DNA from: Planctomycetaceae bacterium
GTDB taxonomy: Bacteria > Planctomycetota > Planctomycetia > Pirellulales > Pirellulaceae
Assembly (NCBI GenBank): GCA_024642205.1
Contig: JAHEBQ010000070.1
Span: 1-34,465 of the forward strand
Direction of reading: 5' to 3'
DNA: 34,465 nt
This document shows positions 18,319 through 26,636 of the stretch, one piece after another; positions within the stretch are counted from its first letter, which is position 1, and the number at the start of each line of letters is the position of its first letter. The translations under genes were made by a program, and so were the position numbers. Below the pieces are notes generated by a model that ran no database searches, had not been told where the DNA came from, and worked only from the letters and a program-made list of their open reading frames with translations.

Positions 18319-18445
18319 GTTGGCATTCCCGAATGATCAAATCGGACGGCTGAGCCAAGGCTGGCGCAGGAATCGCAATTGACGTTTCATCATTTTATTT
18401 GCATCGTTTCGCCCAAACTGACATGATTCCCGGACGGAATTCTGG

Positions 18446-20041
18446 CTATTTGTCCCGTCCGGAAGTCCTGGCCCAATCCGGTTTCGGGAACGAACGCAAT
18501 TTACTGTAACGGATGTAACTCTCCCAAATGTCACCGTTTCCATTCAATCGAGGGTCACCGGTGGCTTTCAGATACTCGTTCAGTTTGGTTTCAAGTTCGG
18601 ATTCTATCGCAACATGGGCCGGATCGCCGACCAGGTTCAACCGACATCCCGGATCCTGCTGGATGTCGTAAAGTTCCGTTGCGGGACGATGATCGACTGC
18701 GAGAGCAAAGAACTCGGCGATCGCAGCATCTTCCTTGTGCTTGATCAAATAAGTTAAAGAGGGTCCGGCGTCGATGTCTGTATATCCTCCGTCTTCAGGT
18801 CCAGGCTGTCCGTTGGAATCGAGCGTTTGAGGGGCTCCGGCCGGCCAGCGTTCGGGCTTGAAATTACGAATCAGCAGGTATTTTGGGGTGCGGATACAGC
18901 GTTGCGGGTACGTCAAGTTGTTCCATCGGGATGACGAGTGCCTTTCTCGACAACTGTAGACTTCGCTTCGTGCAAACGAAGTCGTGCCAGATTCGTTGGA
19001 TGTCAGCAGGGGCAGCAGGCTGCGACCAGTCATCGCCGGTGTCTCGCTGTGCTGCGACGGATGCTCAACACCGGCGATTTCCAGGAACGTTGGCGCGAAA
19101 TCCGTATGACTGATGAGATCATCGACGACTCGTCCGCCGGGGATCTGGTCTGGCCAACGAATCGCCAACGGCATATGAATGCCATATTCATAGGCGTTCG
19201 CCTTGGCGCGGGGAAATGCCATGCCGTTGTCGCTGGTGACAACAATGATCGTATTATCCAGTTGGCCGGTTTCTTCAAGAAGTTTGATCATGCGACCAAG
19301 GTGCTCATCGAACCACTCAATCTCAAGACAATAGTCCAGAATATCACTGCGAATCTCCGGGACATCAGGAAGAAAGCTGGGAACCATTGCGTCGGCAAGT
19401 TTCTTGCCAGCCGCAACGCCGCTTCCCAATTCAAAGGAACGGTGGGGCTCCTTGCCTCCGTACCAAAAACAAAACGGTTTGCCCTCCGGGTTGGCTTTCA
19501 TGAATGCAGCGAAATTCGCAGCGTAATCAAAATCTGCAATGCCTTGAGCGGGAACCGTTTTTGATTCAATTGAGTTGAACTCCGGACCGGCGGGATTCCG
19601 CGTTCGCCCGGATGCTTCGAATTTTCCCGGCCCCCAACCTTTACCGGTAAATCCGACAAAGTACCCATTCTTTTCCAGCAGATCCGGATAGACAACATAT
19701 TCCTGGGGAAACGAACTGGCATGAGTTCCGGCCTGTTCCAATTGCCAAGGATACCGACCTGTCAAAACTGACGATCTCGATGGCGTGCAACCCGGCGAGC
19801 CGCAAAACGAATTCGTAAAGAGGATTCCTTCTCGAGCGACACGATCGAAGTTAGGAGTGTTGACGCTCTTGCATCCGCTGACGGAAGTGTGGATCCAGGA
19901 CTGATCGTCCGAGATCGCGAACAGGATATTGGGACGTTCCCGGGAACGATCAGGATTATCGAATGCGTGTGCTCGCGTAATCCCCATGGTCAAAACGCAG
20001 ATGAAACCAACATAAAATCGAATTTCCGTTCTGGTTGTCAT
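18446..20041 (-). CDS. Secreted sulfatase, heparan N-sulfatase (SGSH)-like
   Basis: This is a 531-residue exported sulfatase. A signal peptide (FYVGFICVLTMGITRAHA) precedes RPNILFAISDDQSWIH. The canonical formylglycine motif is GCTPSRSSVLTGR (Cys85). FWYGGKEPHRSFELG, EIEWFDEHLGRMI and IVVTSDNGMAFPRAKAN are blocks typical of the N-sulfoglucosamine sulfohydrolase branch, as is RWNNLTYPQRCIRTPKY near the C-terminus. The frame extends 19 codons upstream to 20098; I choose the ATG at 20041, which places the signal peptide at the N-terminus. It is the first gene of the four-gene leftward cluster, 127 bases ahead of the glycosidase-like gene. The exact substrate is not shown. Confidence 0.92.
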   Translation of the reverse strand: MTTRTEIRFYVGFICVLTMGITRAHAFDNPDRSRERPNILFAISDDQSWIHTSVSGCKSVNTPNFDRVAREGILFTNSFCGSPGCTPSRSSVLTGRYPWQLEQAGTHASSFPQEYVVYPDLLEKNGYFVGFTGKGWGPGKFEASGRTRNPAGPEFNSIESKTVPAQGIADFDYAANFAAFMKANPEGKPFCFWYGGKEPHRSFELGSGVAAGKKLADAMVPSFLPDVPEIRSDILDYCLEIEWFDEHLGRMIKLLEETGQLDNTIIVVTSDNGMAFPRAKANAYEYGIHMPLAIRWPDQIPGGRVVDDLISHTDFAPTFLEIAGVEHPSQHSETPAMTGRSLLPLLTSNESGTTSFARSEVYSCRERHSSSRWNNLTYPQRCIRTPKYLLIRNFKPERWPAGAPQTLDSNGQPGPEDGGYTDIDAGPSLTYLIKHKEDAAIAEFFALAVDHRPATELYDIQQDPGCRLNLVGDPAHVAIESELETKLNEYLKATGDPRLNGNGDIWESYIRYSKLRSFPKPDWARTSGRDK

Positions 20042-20407
20042 CGGGGAGGTCCTGAAAATGGTGTCATCAAATTCGCGAATTTCCTGGATTGCGTTCAATC
20101 AACCGATTTTATGTTACCGGCGTCTGACTGTGAATTCACCCAACCAGATTATCAATAGAAATAATTTCCATGGATGTCGGTCGGGTTGCTGGACTTGATT
20201 TCGAAATTGATTTCTGATCTTTTCAGGAATCAGAATTCGCTGAGTTTTCTCGTTCGAATGCATTCTGCCTGTCCGGTGTTTCGAACCGAGGAAAACACCG
20301 AATTCGAATCTGCGTAACCATTTCATCGGGCAACCGGGCCCATCCTGTCTTGGGGATTCAGCGACGCTTGAATACAGGGAATTGTCAAACCATCCATTGG
20401 CGTAGCT
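20042..20407. other. Divergent promoter region with one imperfect stem-loop
   Basis: These 366 bases separate the leftward sulfatase cluster from the rightward dehydrogenase and must contain both promoters. A CGGTGTTT (20274-20281) / AAACACCG (20293-20300) inverted repeat with an 11-base loop lies about 110 bases before the dehydrogenase start. It could be an operator. I see nothing else. Confidence 0.4.
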
Positions 20408-21415
20408 ATGTCTTCGAAAACCATCGTAACCTGCTTTCCGCTAGCCAATGCAGATGCACAAAGAATCCGAAACATTGCTGGCGATGATTTTGAGGTCATT
20501 GTTGCCAGCCAGGAAGAAATTGCGAGGGAGATATTCAAGGCAGATGTTTTTTGTGGGCACGCCAAATTGCCGGTGGACTGGGAAAAGGTTGTTGCTGCCA
20601 ACAAGCTGAGATGGATTCAATCATCGGCTGCTGGGTTGGATCATTGCCTGACCCCGCCAGTGATTGAATCCTCGATTGTTGTCAGTGGTTGTTCCGGGTT
20701 GTTTGCCCCTCAAGTCGGAGAGCAGATGATGGCGCTGCTCATGGGACTCATGCGGCGGATTCCGGTCTTCCTGAGGGCGCAGCAAGACAGGCAGTATGTT
20801 CGCCGTCCTACGGATGACTTGTTTGGGAAAACTGTGGGGATCGTTGGGCTTGGCGGTAACGGGCACCGTATCGCCCGAGTGCTCAGGCCCCTGGTTGGGC
20901 GAATCGTCGCGACCGATTGTTTCCCCGAGGCATGCCGCGAGCTGCTCGAAAACGGGACCATTCAGGAGGTGCATCCTGACGACCATCTGGAAGAATTGCT
21001 ACCGTTGTTGGATGTGGTTGTTGTGACATTGCCCCTCTCCGAGGCCAATGAACAACGGATCGGTGATCAGCAATTCGAATTGTTCAAGCCGGGTGCCTAT
21101 TTAATTAATGTCGGTCGCGGATCGGTCGTCCAAACGGACAGCCTTGTTCGGAATCTGTCCAATGGTCGTCTCGGTGGTGCCGGTCTGGATGTCGTCGACC
21201 CGGAACCGCTTCCTCCCGATTCGCCGCTATGGGAAATGGATAACGTGATCATTACCCCGCACGTTGGTGCGCAGTCGTCTCGGCGGATCCCGGTCACGAT
21301 CGATATATTTTGCGAGAACCTGGTCCGCTTCCGGGCGGGAAATACCCTGCTAAACCAGGTTGACAAGCGACTGGGGTTCCCCAGACCCGAACATCGGATC
21401 AGATTCGACTGGTAA
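20408..21415 (+). CDS. NAD-dependent D-2-hydroxyacid dehydrogenase
   Basis: This is a 335-residue cytoplasmic enzyme that interconverts a D-2-hydroxyacid and its 2-oxoacid with NAD(P). The dinucleotide motif GIVGLGGNG (GLGGNG at 147-152) is followed by an acidic residue region (VATD). The catalytic set is present: Arg237 (NVGRGSVV), Glu266 (VVDPEPLPP) and His285 (ITPHVGAQSS). The length is normal for the family. Substrate cannot be assigned; glyoxylate/hydroxypyruvate or phosphoglycerate-like acids are usual in this group. The kinase gene follows 176 bases later on the same strand, with no obvious functional link. Confidence 0.92.
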   Translation: MSSKTIVTCFPLANADAQRIRNIAGDDFEVIVASQEEIAREIFKADVFCGHAKLPVDWEKVVAANKLRWIQSSAAGLDHCLTPPVIESSIVVSGCSGLFAPQVGEQMMALLMGLMRRIPVFLRAQQDRQYVRRPTDDLFGKTVGIVGLGGNGHRIARVLRPLVGRIVATDCFPEACRELLENGTIQEVHPDDHLEELLPLLDVVVVTLPLSEANEQRIGDQQFELFKPGAYLINVGRGSVVQTDSLVRNLSNGRLGGAGLDVVDPEPLPPDSPLWEMDNVIITPHVGAQSSRRIPVTIDIFCENLVRFRAGNTLLNQVDKRLGFPRPEHRIRFDW

Positions 21416-21591
21416 AACTCGCTGTTTCGTTGCCGGTTCCATCGGAGGATCGGTGAACGGACGAATCGGTACAGGCCTCAAATGCGGAGCCGTTTCTGTC
21501 ACCACGAAGAATGTCCCCAATTATGAGCTAGACGGTTTTGGACCAGCGGCCATAAGATAGAGACTTCTTCATCACATTCGAGGGCCACGAA

Positions 21592-22764
21592 TTGGACTTT
21601 GACGGCAAGACACTTTACAACACTGCGGGCGATGACCTGTCACCGACGGTGACCAGGGATGGAGAAGTTGTTCCCAACCAATGCGGTGAGCTTTGCGAAC
21701 TGTACCAGCTGATTCTGCGCGAGAGGAGACACAGTTGGACGACTCACTTGCGGCTATTGAAGAAACTCGGTTCGGGTGGACAGGGAGTTGTCTATTTGAC
21801 CGAGCGAAGAGGCTCCGACGGATTTACGCTGCCAGTAGCGCTCAAGGTTTTTTCTCCGGAACGGTACGCGACACCAAATCACTACGATTCCGACATGTCG
21901 CGGATGGGTCGCGTTGCTGCCAAGGTTGCCCGAATTCAACATGAAAACCTGTTGGTCGTGGAGAATTTTCTGGACCGCGACCGAATCCGGATGATGGTCA
22001 TGGAATGGGTGGAAGGGTTTGATTTGCGGCGTTTGTTGACGCCAAAAATGTTTGGTGCAGTCAAAGAAAGATTCAGCGAGCGACGTTGGAAGCACATTAA
22101 CGAGGTCCTGGTCACGGCCGGCCCGGAGCAACCCCGTTTCAAGGCCGGCGTCGCGGTCGCGATTGTTCGTGACTGCCTCGAAGCCCTGGCGGCCATGCAT
22201 CGCCAAGGCATCGTTCACGGTGATGTGAAGCCCGGAAACATCATGCTCAAACGCAGTGGGCATGCGAAGATCATCGACATAGGTTCGGCGTTTGATACAG
22301 CCGACCCGCCACAGCGACGTGCCTGCACGCCTTCCTATGCCGCGCCAGAAGTGCTGGAAGGGATCGAGAATACACAACGCAGTGATTTAGCCAGTTTGGG
22401 TTATGTGACCCTGGAGTTGCTTGCCGGCAAGCCTGTCTTTGGCGGAATCAATGACCTGGCCGAGTTGATCCAGGCCAAGCGGACGTTGCCCGAACGGCTG
22501 GGCGACTTTGTTCCGGCGGATGTTGCTCGAAACGATTTGCTCATGGCTTTTTGTCGAGGCCTGATTGCGCCCGATCCCAATCAACGATTTCCAAGTGCAG
22601 AAGCAGCGGATCTGTTGGACGTCGGTGCGGCCGCATTTCACCGTCAGCTCGTCAAGAATGATTTGGCAAGTGAATACGAGAATGACATCCGGATCTGGAT
22701 TGACGAATTGCTTGAGATCGAAGCGGTCAGTCCCGGTTTTATCACCGACCTCGATACCGATTAG
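21592..22764 (+). CDS. Serine/threonine protein kinase, TTG start
   Basis: This is a 390-residue soluble Hanks-type kinase with no membrane segment. The Gly-rich loop LGSGGQGVVYL (residues 59-69) is followed by the ATP-binding Lys85 (VALKVF). The catalytic loop reads HGDVKPGN (Asp211), with Gly instead of Arg in H-R-D. The metal-binding triplet is DIG (229-231) instead of DFG, and SYAAPE (251-253) closes the activation segment. The H-G-D form suggests no requirement for activation-loop phosphorylation, as in other non-RD kinases. The start is TTG with GAGGG about 8 bases ahead; no ATG is available before the kinase domain begins. The partner and signal are unknown. Confidence 0.87.
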   Translation: MDFDGKTLYNTAGDDLSPTVTRDGEVVPNQCGELCELYQLILRERRHSWTTHLRLLKKLGSGGQGVVYLTERRGSDGFTLPVALKVFSPERYATPNHYDSDMSRMGRVAAKVARIQHENLLVVENFLDRDRIRMMVMEWVEGFDLRRLLTPKMFGAVKERFSERRWKHINEVLVTAGPEQPRFKAGVAVAIVRDCLEALAAMHRQGIVHGDVKPGNIMLKRSGHAKIIDIGSAFDTADPPQRRACTPSYAAPEVLEGIENTQRSDLASLGYVTLELLAGKPVFGGINDLAELIQAKRTLPERLGDFVPADVARNDLLMAFCRGLIAPDPNQRFPSAEAADLLDVGAAAFHRQLVKNDLASEYENDIRIWIDELLEIEAVSPGFITDLDTD

Positions 22765-23122
22765 ACCGGATCAGGAAATTCCAAACTCGGCGGATTGGGC
22801 GGTGACCCTAACGATCGAATTCCGCCATGGACGGATGATTCTGGATTGACTGAACATTCCTTCCCGCCGCATTTGAGTCGGAGGATGTGGGGCAAACGCG
22901 GGGACGATTGCTGCCCTGTAGGATCACTCGATTCCGTTTCATGCAACCAAAGATTCAGGCAACGAACCCGGACACCGAATCCAGTGTCTCTCGTTCATAA
23001 ATGACCATGCCAGAAAAGAGGCCCGCAAAACATGGTCCTTGCATCGGAAGCGGAAGCTTGATTTGGGATTCAAGCCGACTGTCTACCGTGGGTTTAATGG
23101 AGTTCCCATTCAGAAATGAAAT
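22765..23122. other. Intergenic between convergent genes, nothing recognised
   Basis: The spacer is 358 bases long, between the kinase (rightward) and a small hypothetical gene (leftward). I see no convincing terminator hairpin or gene in it. Confidence 0.5.
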
Positions 23123-23407
23123 TCAAGCCCAATCGCAACCGGTCGTCTTCCTGATTCGTTCTTCGAAATTTCCCAACAGGCCACCAATCACATCCCATTT
23201 GTGGGCTCGCCGCACCTCGATGTCTCCCTGCTGATTGATGCGAACAATGGAATCGTCAGCGACACCTGCACCGTTGAGATCCTGCGAATGCAACTCGCCG
23301 TCGCTGATGATTTTGTCCAGCGTCGCGCCCGTCATTTCAATAAATTTCATAGCCGAGTCCGAAATTCTGCCAGAGGTTTTACCAAGCTGACTGCCTGGCG
23401 ACGTCAT
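23123..23407 (-). CDS. Small conserved-looking hypothetical protein
   Basis: This 94-residue soluble protein starts at the ATG at 23407; an in-frame TTG lies 6 codons upstream. The sequence is well mixed and protein-like: KFIEMTGATLDKIISDGEL, then GVADDSIVRINQQGDIEVR and WDVIGGLLGNFEERI, ending TGCDWA. No signal peptide, membrane segment or known motif is visible. It lies 103 bases beyond the stop of the zinc-ribbon protein on the same strand and may share its transcript. I cannot assign a function. It is not explained as a shadow, because no gene overlaps it. Confidence 0.6.
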   Translation of the reverse strand: MTSPGSQLGKTSGRISDSAMKFIEMTGATLDKIISDGELHSQDLNGAGVADDSIVRINQQGDIEVRRAHKWDVIGGLLGNFEERIRKTTGCDWA

Positions 23408-23510
23408 TCTACCATCGATTCGCAAAATAATAAGTCAGAAGGCTGAGTTAATCGAAAACCGGAGAATCAAAGCACACACGATCAAGTCCAATCGATGTTT
23501 GACCGAATCG

Positions 23511-24128
23511 TTACCGTGATCTGACCTGGCCTTCTACCGTCGGCCCGCTGGGAATCGAATCGACAACCGATTCCCCGGATTGTTCGCTGTGCAGGCGTTT
23601 AAGGGTCGAAGCATCTGTCGATTGTTCGAGTAGCGTAATGCGAACCTGCATACGTTCAAATAGATCGGAGATCCAGTCAACCAGTTCTCCTTCACTGATG
23701 TTCTTCTCTTCCCGGATTTGCATCATGGTGCCCGTCCCCGACAACAGCCTTCGGACGATGGAGTCACGGTACTTCTCGGAAAATCGCTTAAGCCGCTTGC
23801 TGCGCATGACAAGTGATTTTTCAGATTTCAACAAATTACCGATCGGCTGGGCAACCTTGGGGTCTTGGGCCGGATCCGTCGAACCTGCACTGGATATCGT
23901 TCCCGGATCGTCGACACGGTAGTTAGCGGCGGTTCGTAATTCCCTTTTTAAAAAAATCGTTCTATGCAAGCAATGTTTGCAATGCCAAGGGCCAACCCGG
24001 AACGCACCCGCAATTCCAAAACTGAAGTAATCCAGGGCATAAAAAAACCTGGAATTAAACGCGCGAAAGTGCGGAATGTTTTTCACGCAGATTGGGCAAT
24101 AACCTCGTTTTGTGGTTGATTGAGACAT
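23511..24128 (-). CDS. Hypothetical protein with a double CxxC zinc-ribbon-like N-terminus
   Basis: This is a 205-residue protein. The N-terminus has two Cys pairs (CPIC near residue 11, CKHC about 37 residues later) flanking an aromatic stretch (FYALDYFSFGIAGAF). This suits a zinc ribbon, or a ribbon with a short hydrophobic hairpin. The middle is charged and partly helical (KSEKSLVMRSKRLKRFSE), followed by a segment with heptad-like spacing (LVDWISDLFERMQVRITLL). Two possible starts are 24140 and 24128; the second has GGA at a suitable distance, so I prefer it. The function is unknown. Confidence 0.7.
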   Translation of the reverse strand: MSQSTTKRGYCPICVKNIPHFRAFNSRFFYALDYFSFGIAGAFRVGPWHCKHCLHRTIFLKRELRTAANYRVDDPGTISSAGSTDPAQDPKVAQPIGNLLKSEKSLVMRSKRLKRFSEKYRDSIVRRLLSGTGTMMQIREEKNISEGELVDWISDLFERMQVRITLLEQSTDASTLKRLHSEQSGESVVDSIPSGPTVEGQVRSR

Positions 24129-24369
24129 GTTTATTTCCATCGAGAGGATTCGTACATCCTATCTTGCGAGACTTGATTTTTCGACCAAAAAAACATGGAC
24201 TCGGTACGAATCTGCGGGTTTAATCCGCGGAGCCCTGCCTCGACGCGCGGATCAGACGGTTCGGAAATGCCGATTCCAAGGGATGGATAATTGGGATGAG
24301 TTAGGCATCTGAGGAATTCGGTGGTTGGAAAAGCTGTTATGCTACCCTGATTCCGACAGGCGAGACACA

Positions 24370-25398
24370 ATGAGCAATCCGAGCGAATCAAACCAAGACG
24401 AATCCCCAGAAATCGAAGCTTCCGAATCCGGGGCTGGTTGGCAGATTCTGACCGTTACCGAGGAAGAAGATCACGAACGGCTTGACTCGTTTCTGGTGCG
24501 GCATTTCCCCAAATTCAGTCGCGTCAAGCTGCAGCGAGCGATTTCCTCAAAGGCCGTCCTGGTCGACCACTGCGCCGTCAAGGCGTCGACGCGGATCAAG
24601 CCCGGGCAAGAGGTTCGTTTCCTGCCGCCTCAGCCCGAGCCAGAGGGTTCAATTCCGGAAAACATTCCGTTGGATATTCTCTTTGAAGACGACCACCTCG
24701 TGGCAATCAACAAGCCACCGTTCATGGTTGTGCATCCGGCGAAGGGTCATTGGTCGGGAACATTGACTGCGGCGTTGGCGTTTCACTTCAAGCGACTGAG
24801 CAGTATCGGAGGCCCGGCCAGGCCCGGAATTGTTCATCGACTTGATCGTGATACAAGCGGTGTCATCTTGATTGCCAAAACTGATCAGGCTCATATCGCA
24901 TTGTCATCCCAGTTCGAAAACAGAGTTGTCGAAAAAGAATATTTTGCCATCGTCTCTCCGGCCCCGAATCATGACCGTGACTTGATCGACAAACCGATTG
25001 GTGACCACCCGTATCAGCGAGAAAAAAAGGCGATTCGGGAAGGCCATTCATCCAGCCGCCCGGCATCTTCCTTCTATGAAGTCATCGAACGATTTCAGGG
25101 TTTTGCAAGCGTCCGTGTGAAGCCGAAAACCGGTCGTACCCATCAGATCCGGGTCCACCTCGCGCATATCGGCACCTCGGTTTTGTGCGACCGCCTCTAC
25201 AGCGGTCGGGCGCTGTTGAAATTGAAAGATCTGACCCGGCGCGACGGTGACGATGAAGTTCTTTTGGAACGACAGGCACTCCATGCCCACCGAATCAAAT
25301 TCGCCCATCCAACATTGGCCGACGTAATCGAGATCGTCGCTCCCATGCCATCGGACATGGAGCGAACGCTTGCAGCGATTCGAGAATATCGCAATTGA
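24370..25398 (+). CDS. RluA/RluD-family 23S rRNA pseudouridine synthase
   Basis: This 342-residue cytoplasmic enzyme isomerises uridine to pseudouridine in rRNA. An N-terminal S4 RNA-binding domain covers about residues 38-85 (RLDSFLVRHFPKFSRVKLQ). The catalytic domain carries the signature HRLDRDTSGVIL at residues 156-167, with the catalytic Asp159. TGRTHQIRVHLAHIG is the second RluA-family block. The start is the ATG at 24370 with GGCGAG ahead of it; a longer in-frame start at 24325 adds a poorly conserved-looking tail. The S4 plus RluA arrangement fits RluD or RluC. The gene stands alone and converges with the secreted-protein gene at 25637. Confidence 0.94.
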   Translation: MSNPSESNQDESPEIEASESGAGWQILTVTEEEDHERLDSFLVRHFPKFSRVKLQRAISSKAVLVDHCAVKASTRIKPGQEVRFLPPQPEPEGSIPENIPLDILFEDDHLVAINKPPFMVVHPAKGHWSGTLTAALAFHFKRLSSIGGPARPGIVHRLDRDTSGVILIAKTDQAHIALSSQFENRVVEKEYFAIVSPAPNHDRDLIDKPIGDHPYQREKKAIREGHSSSRPASSFYEVIERFQGFASVRVKPKTGRTHQIRVHLAHIGTSVLCDRLYSGRALLKLKDLTRRDGDDEVLLERQALHAHRIKFAHPTLADVIEIVAPMPSDMERTLAAIREYRN

Positions 25399-25418
25399 GT
25401 TGATGTTCCGGAGTTTTT

Positions 25419-25640
25419 ATGGGTTATCAACAGCCATGGAAGAATAACGAAGGCCATTATTCCGTCCAATCGCTGTTGCAATTGTCTCAAGCTACCGGAT
25501 GCGAATGGGCGGTTGCCGTTACGCCCGATCGTTGCAAGGAAATCAATCTTCACACATGGACGGCGATTTCGAGGAGCGACGATCGGGGAACAAGCGAATC
25601 GCACCAACTTTGGTGCGATTCTGTCCATGGGCAACGTTAG
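25419..25640 (+). CDS. Possible small protein between convergent genes
   Basis: A 73-residue frame starts at the ATG at 25419, with GGAG about 6 bases ahead, a better Shine-Dalgarno than most genes here. The start is MGYQQPWKNNEGHYSVQSL, then LQLSQATGCEWAVAVTP. The last third overlaps a perfect hairpin (25596-25621) and the stop codon of the opposite gene, so the C-terminus is doubtful. It may be a real small gene behind the pseudouridine synthase, or chance. I cannot assign a function. Confidence 0.3.
   Translation: MGYQQPWKNNEGHYSVQSLLQLSQATGCEWAVAVTPDRCKEINLHTWTAISRSDDRGTSESHQLWCDSVHGQR
25596..25621. terminator. Bidirectional terminator-like hairpin between convergent genes
   Basis: GAATCGCACCA (25596-25606), loop ACTT, TGGTGCGATTC (25611-25621) is a perfect 11-bp stem. 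It lies 16 bases beyond the stop of the leftward gene at 25637 and about 200 bases beyond the pseudouridine synthase. Neither side has a long T-run, so its termination strength is uncertain. Confidence 0.55.
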
Positions 25641-26281
25641 TTGGCCACTTTCAAGCTCTTGATCATCGATTTGAAGTTTTCCGCATTCTTGTCGATGGTG
25701 GCCTTGGGGCCATAAAGTTTGACGAAGTAGTTTCCGTTGGCTTCCGTTTGGATAATTGCGGCGAGCATCCGGTAGTTCTGGCGTTCCACTTTGGGTTTGC
25801 CGCTAAACGGACCTCCAACGGCATCCATGAATGTTCCAGTAATGTCGACCATGTTGACAGTTTGCCCGTCGATAACCATTTTTTCCTGTTTGGTTTTTTC
25901 CGCTGTATCGCTGCCGTCACCCTGAACAAATTGCTCTTGCCAGCGCACGATGTTGGCTTCAATCGATCCGCCAGCCCCCATGATCGTCAAGCGGCCGTCG
26001 TTGGTATCACCCTCGACCCGTGGAATTTTCAGCTCGGCTTCCAGCATATTGCTCAATGGTGGGACCGATTTCCAGGTTCCCGATGCAGTAAATTGAATAT
26101 TGCCATCGGCAACCTTGACCGGGATCGGATCCGGAGTTTTTTCTTGGTCCGGTTTTTCTTGTCGTTTGGGTGCTGGCTTTTCCTGAATCTCTGTCGTTTG
26201 AGCACTCACGGACTGGGACGAAAAACAGACCAGTAGGGGCAAAATCAATACGAACATCTTTTGTCGAGTTATCGTTCTCAT
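25637..26281 (-). CDS. Secreted hypothetical protein
   Basis: The protein has 214 residues. A signal peptide (MRTITRQKMFVLILPLLVC) ends near SVSAQ. A Pro/Lys/Glu linker follows (EKPAPKRQEKPDQEKTPDP). The beta-rich domain starts IQFTASGTWKSVPP and contains ELKIPRVEGDTNDGRLTI, VERQNYRMLAAIIQTE and NYFVKLYGPKATI, ending FKSMIKSLKVAN. It reads like an exported domain found in planctomycetes with a strand-rich fold similar in style to PsbP-like folds; that is only an impression. AGGA precedes the ATG at 26281. It is a separate gene downstream of the GYF_2 gene on the same strand. The function is unknown. Confidence 0.8.
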   Translation of the reverse strand: MRTITRQKMFVLILPLLVCFSSQSVSAQTTEIQEKPAPKRQEKPDQEKTPDPIPVKVADGNIQFTASGTWKSVPPLSNMLEAELKIPRVEGDTNDGRLTIMGAGGSIEANIVRWQEQFVQGDGSDTAEKTKQEKMVIDGQTVNMVDITGTFMDAVGGPFSGKPKVERQNYRMLAAIIQTEANGNYFVKLYGPKATIDKNAENFKSMIKSLKVAN

Positions 26282-26636
26282 TTCCTGGTTCCTCTTTGAT
26301 TGATTGTCAAAGGCCTACCTGTGCGGCCTGAATTTTACGTGGGCAATAACATCCCCTTGGGCAACCGATCGAATTCGTCAGATGAATCGAATGCAGACGC
26401 ACCTCAAATAATTCTGAAGGGACGCGTTGACCGAGCAGTCCATCAGGAGTTGCAAGGGTACCGCATGATAACAGATTTGATTTGGATCGAGACGTTGCAC
26501 CCGGGTTTCAAGCCTGTTTTTTGGCACGCTGCCGGGGCCCGGCGTCCGGACTTGAGATTTCGAGGGCTGGTTTTCCAGGTGGCAGAAATGGCGAGCATCA
26601 ATCACTCGAACTCCAGTTTTTCCGTCGGACACTGAA
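26282..26636. other. Intergenic between same-strand genes, nothing recognised
   Basis: The gap is 355 bases long, between the GYF_2 gene stop and the start of the secreted protein gene. It probably holds the promoter of the latter. Short frames on both strands carry no motif. Confidence 0.45.

Noticed and set aside
25499..26236. 245-codon plus-strand frame opposite the secreted protein gene
   Set aside because: It is antisense to the gene at 25637-26281, which has a clear signal peptide and domain.
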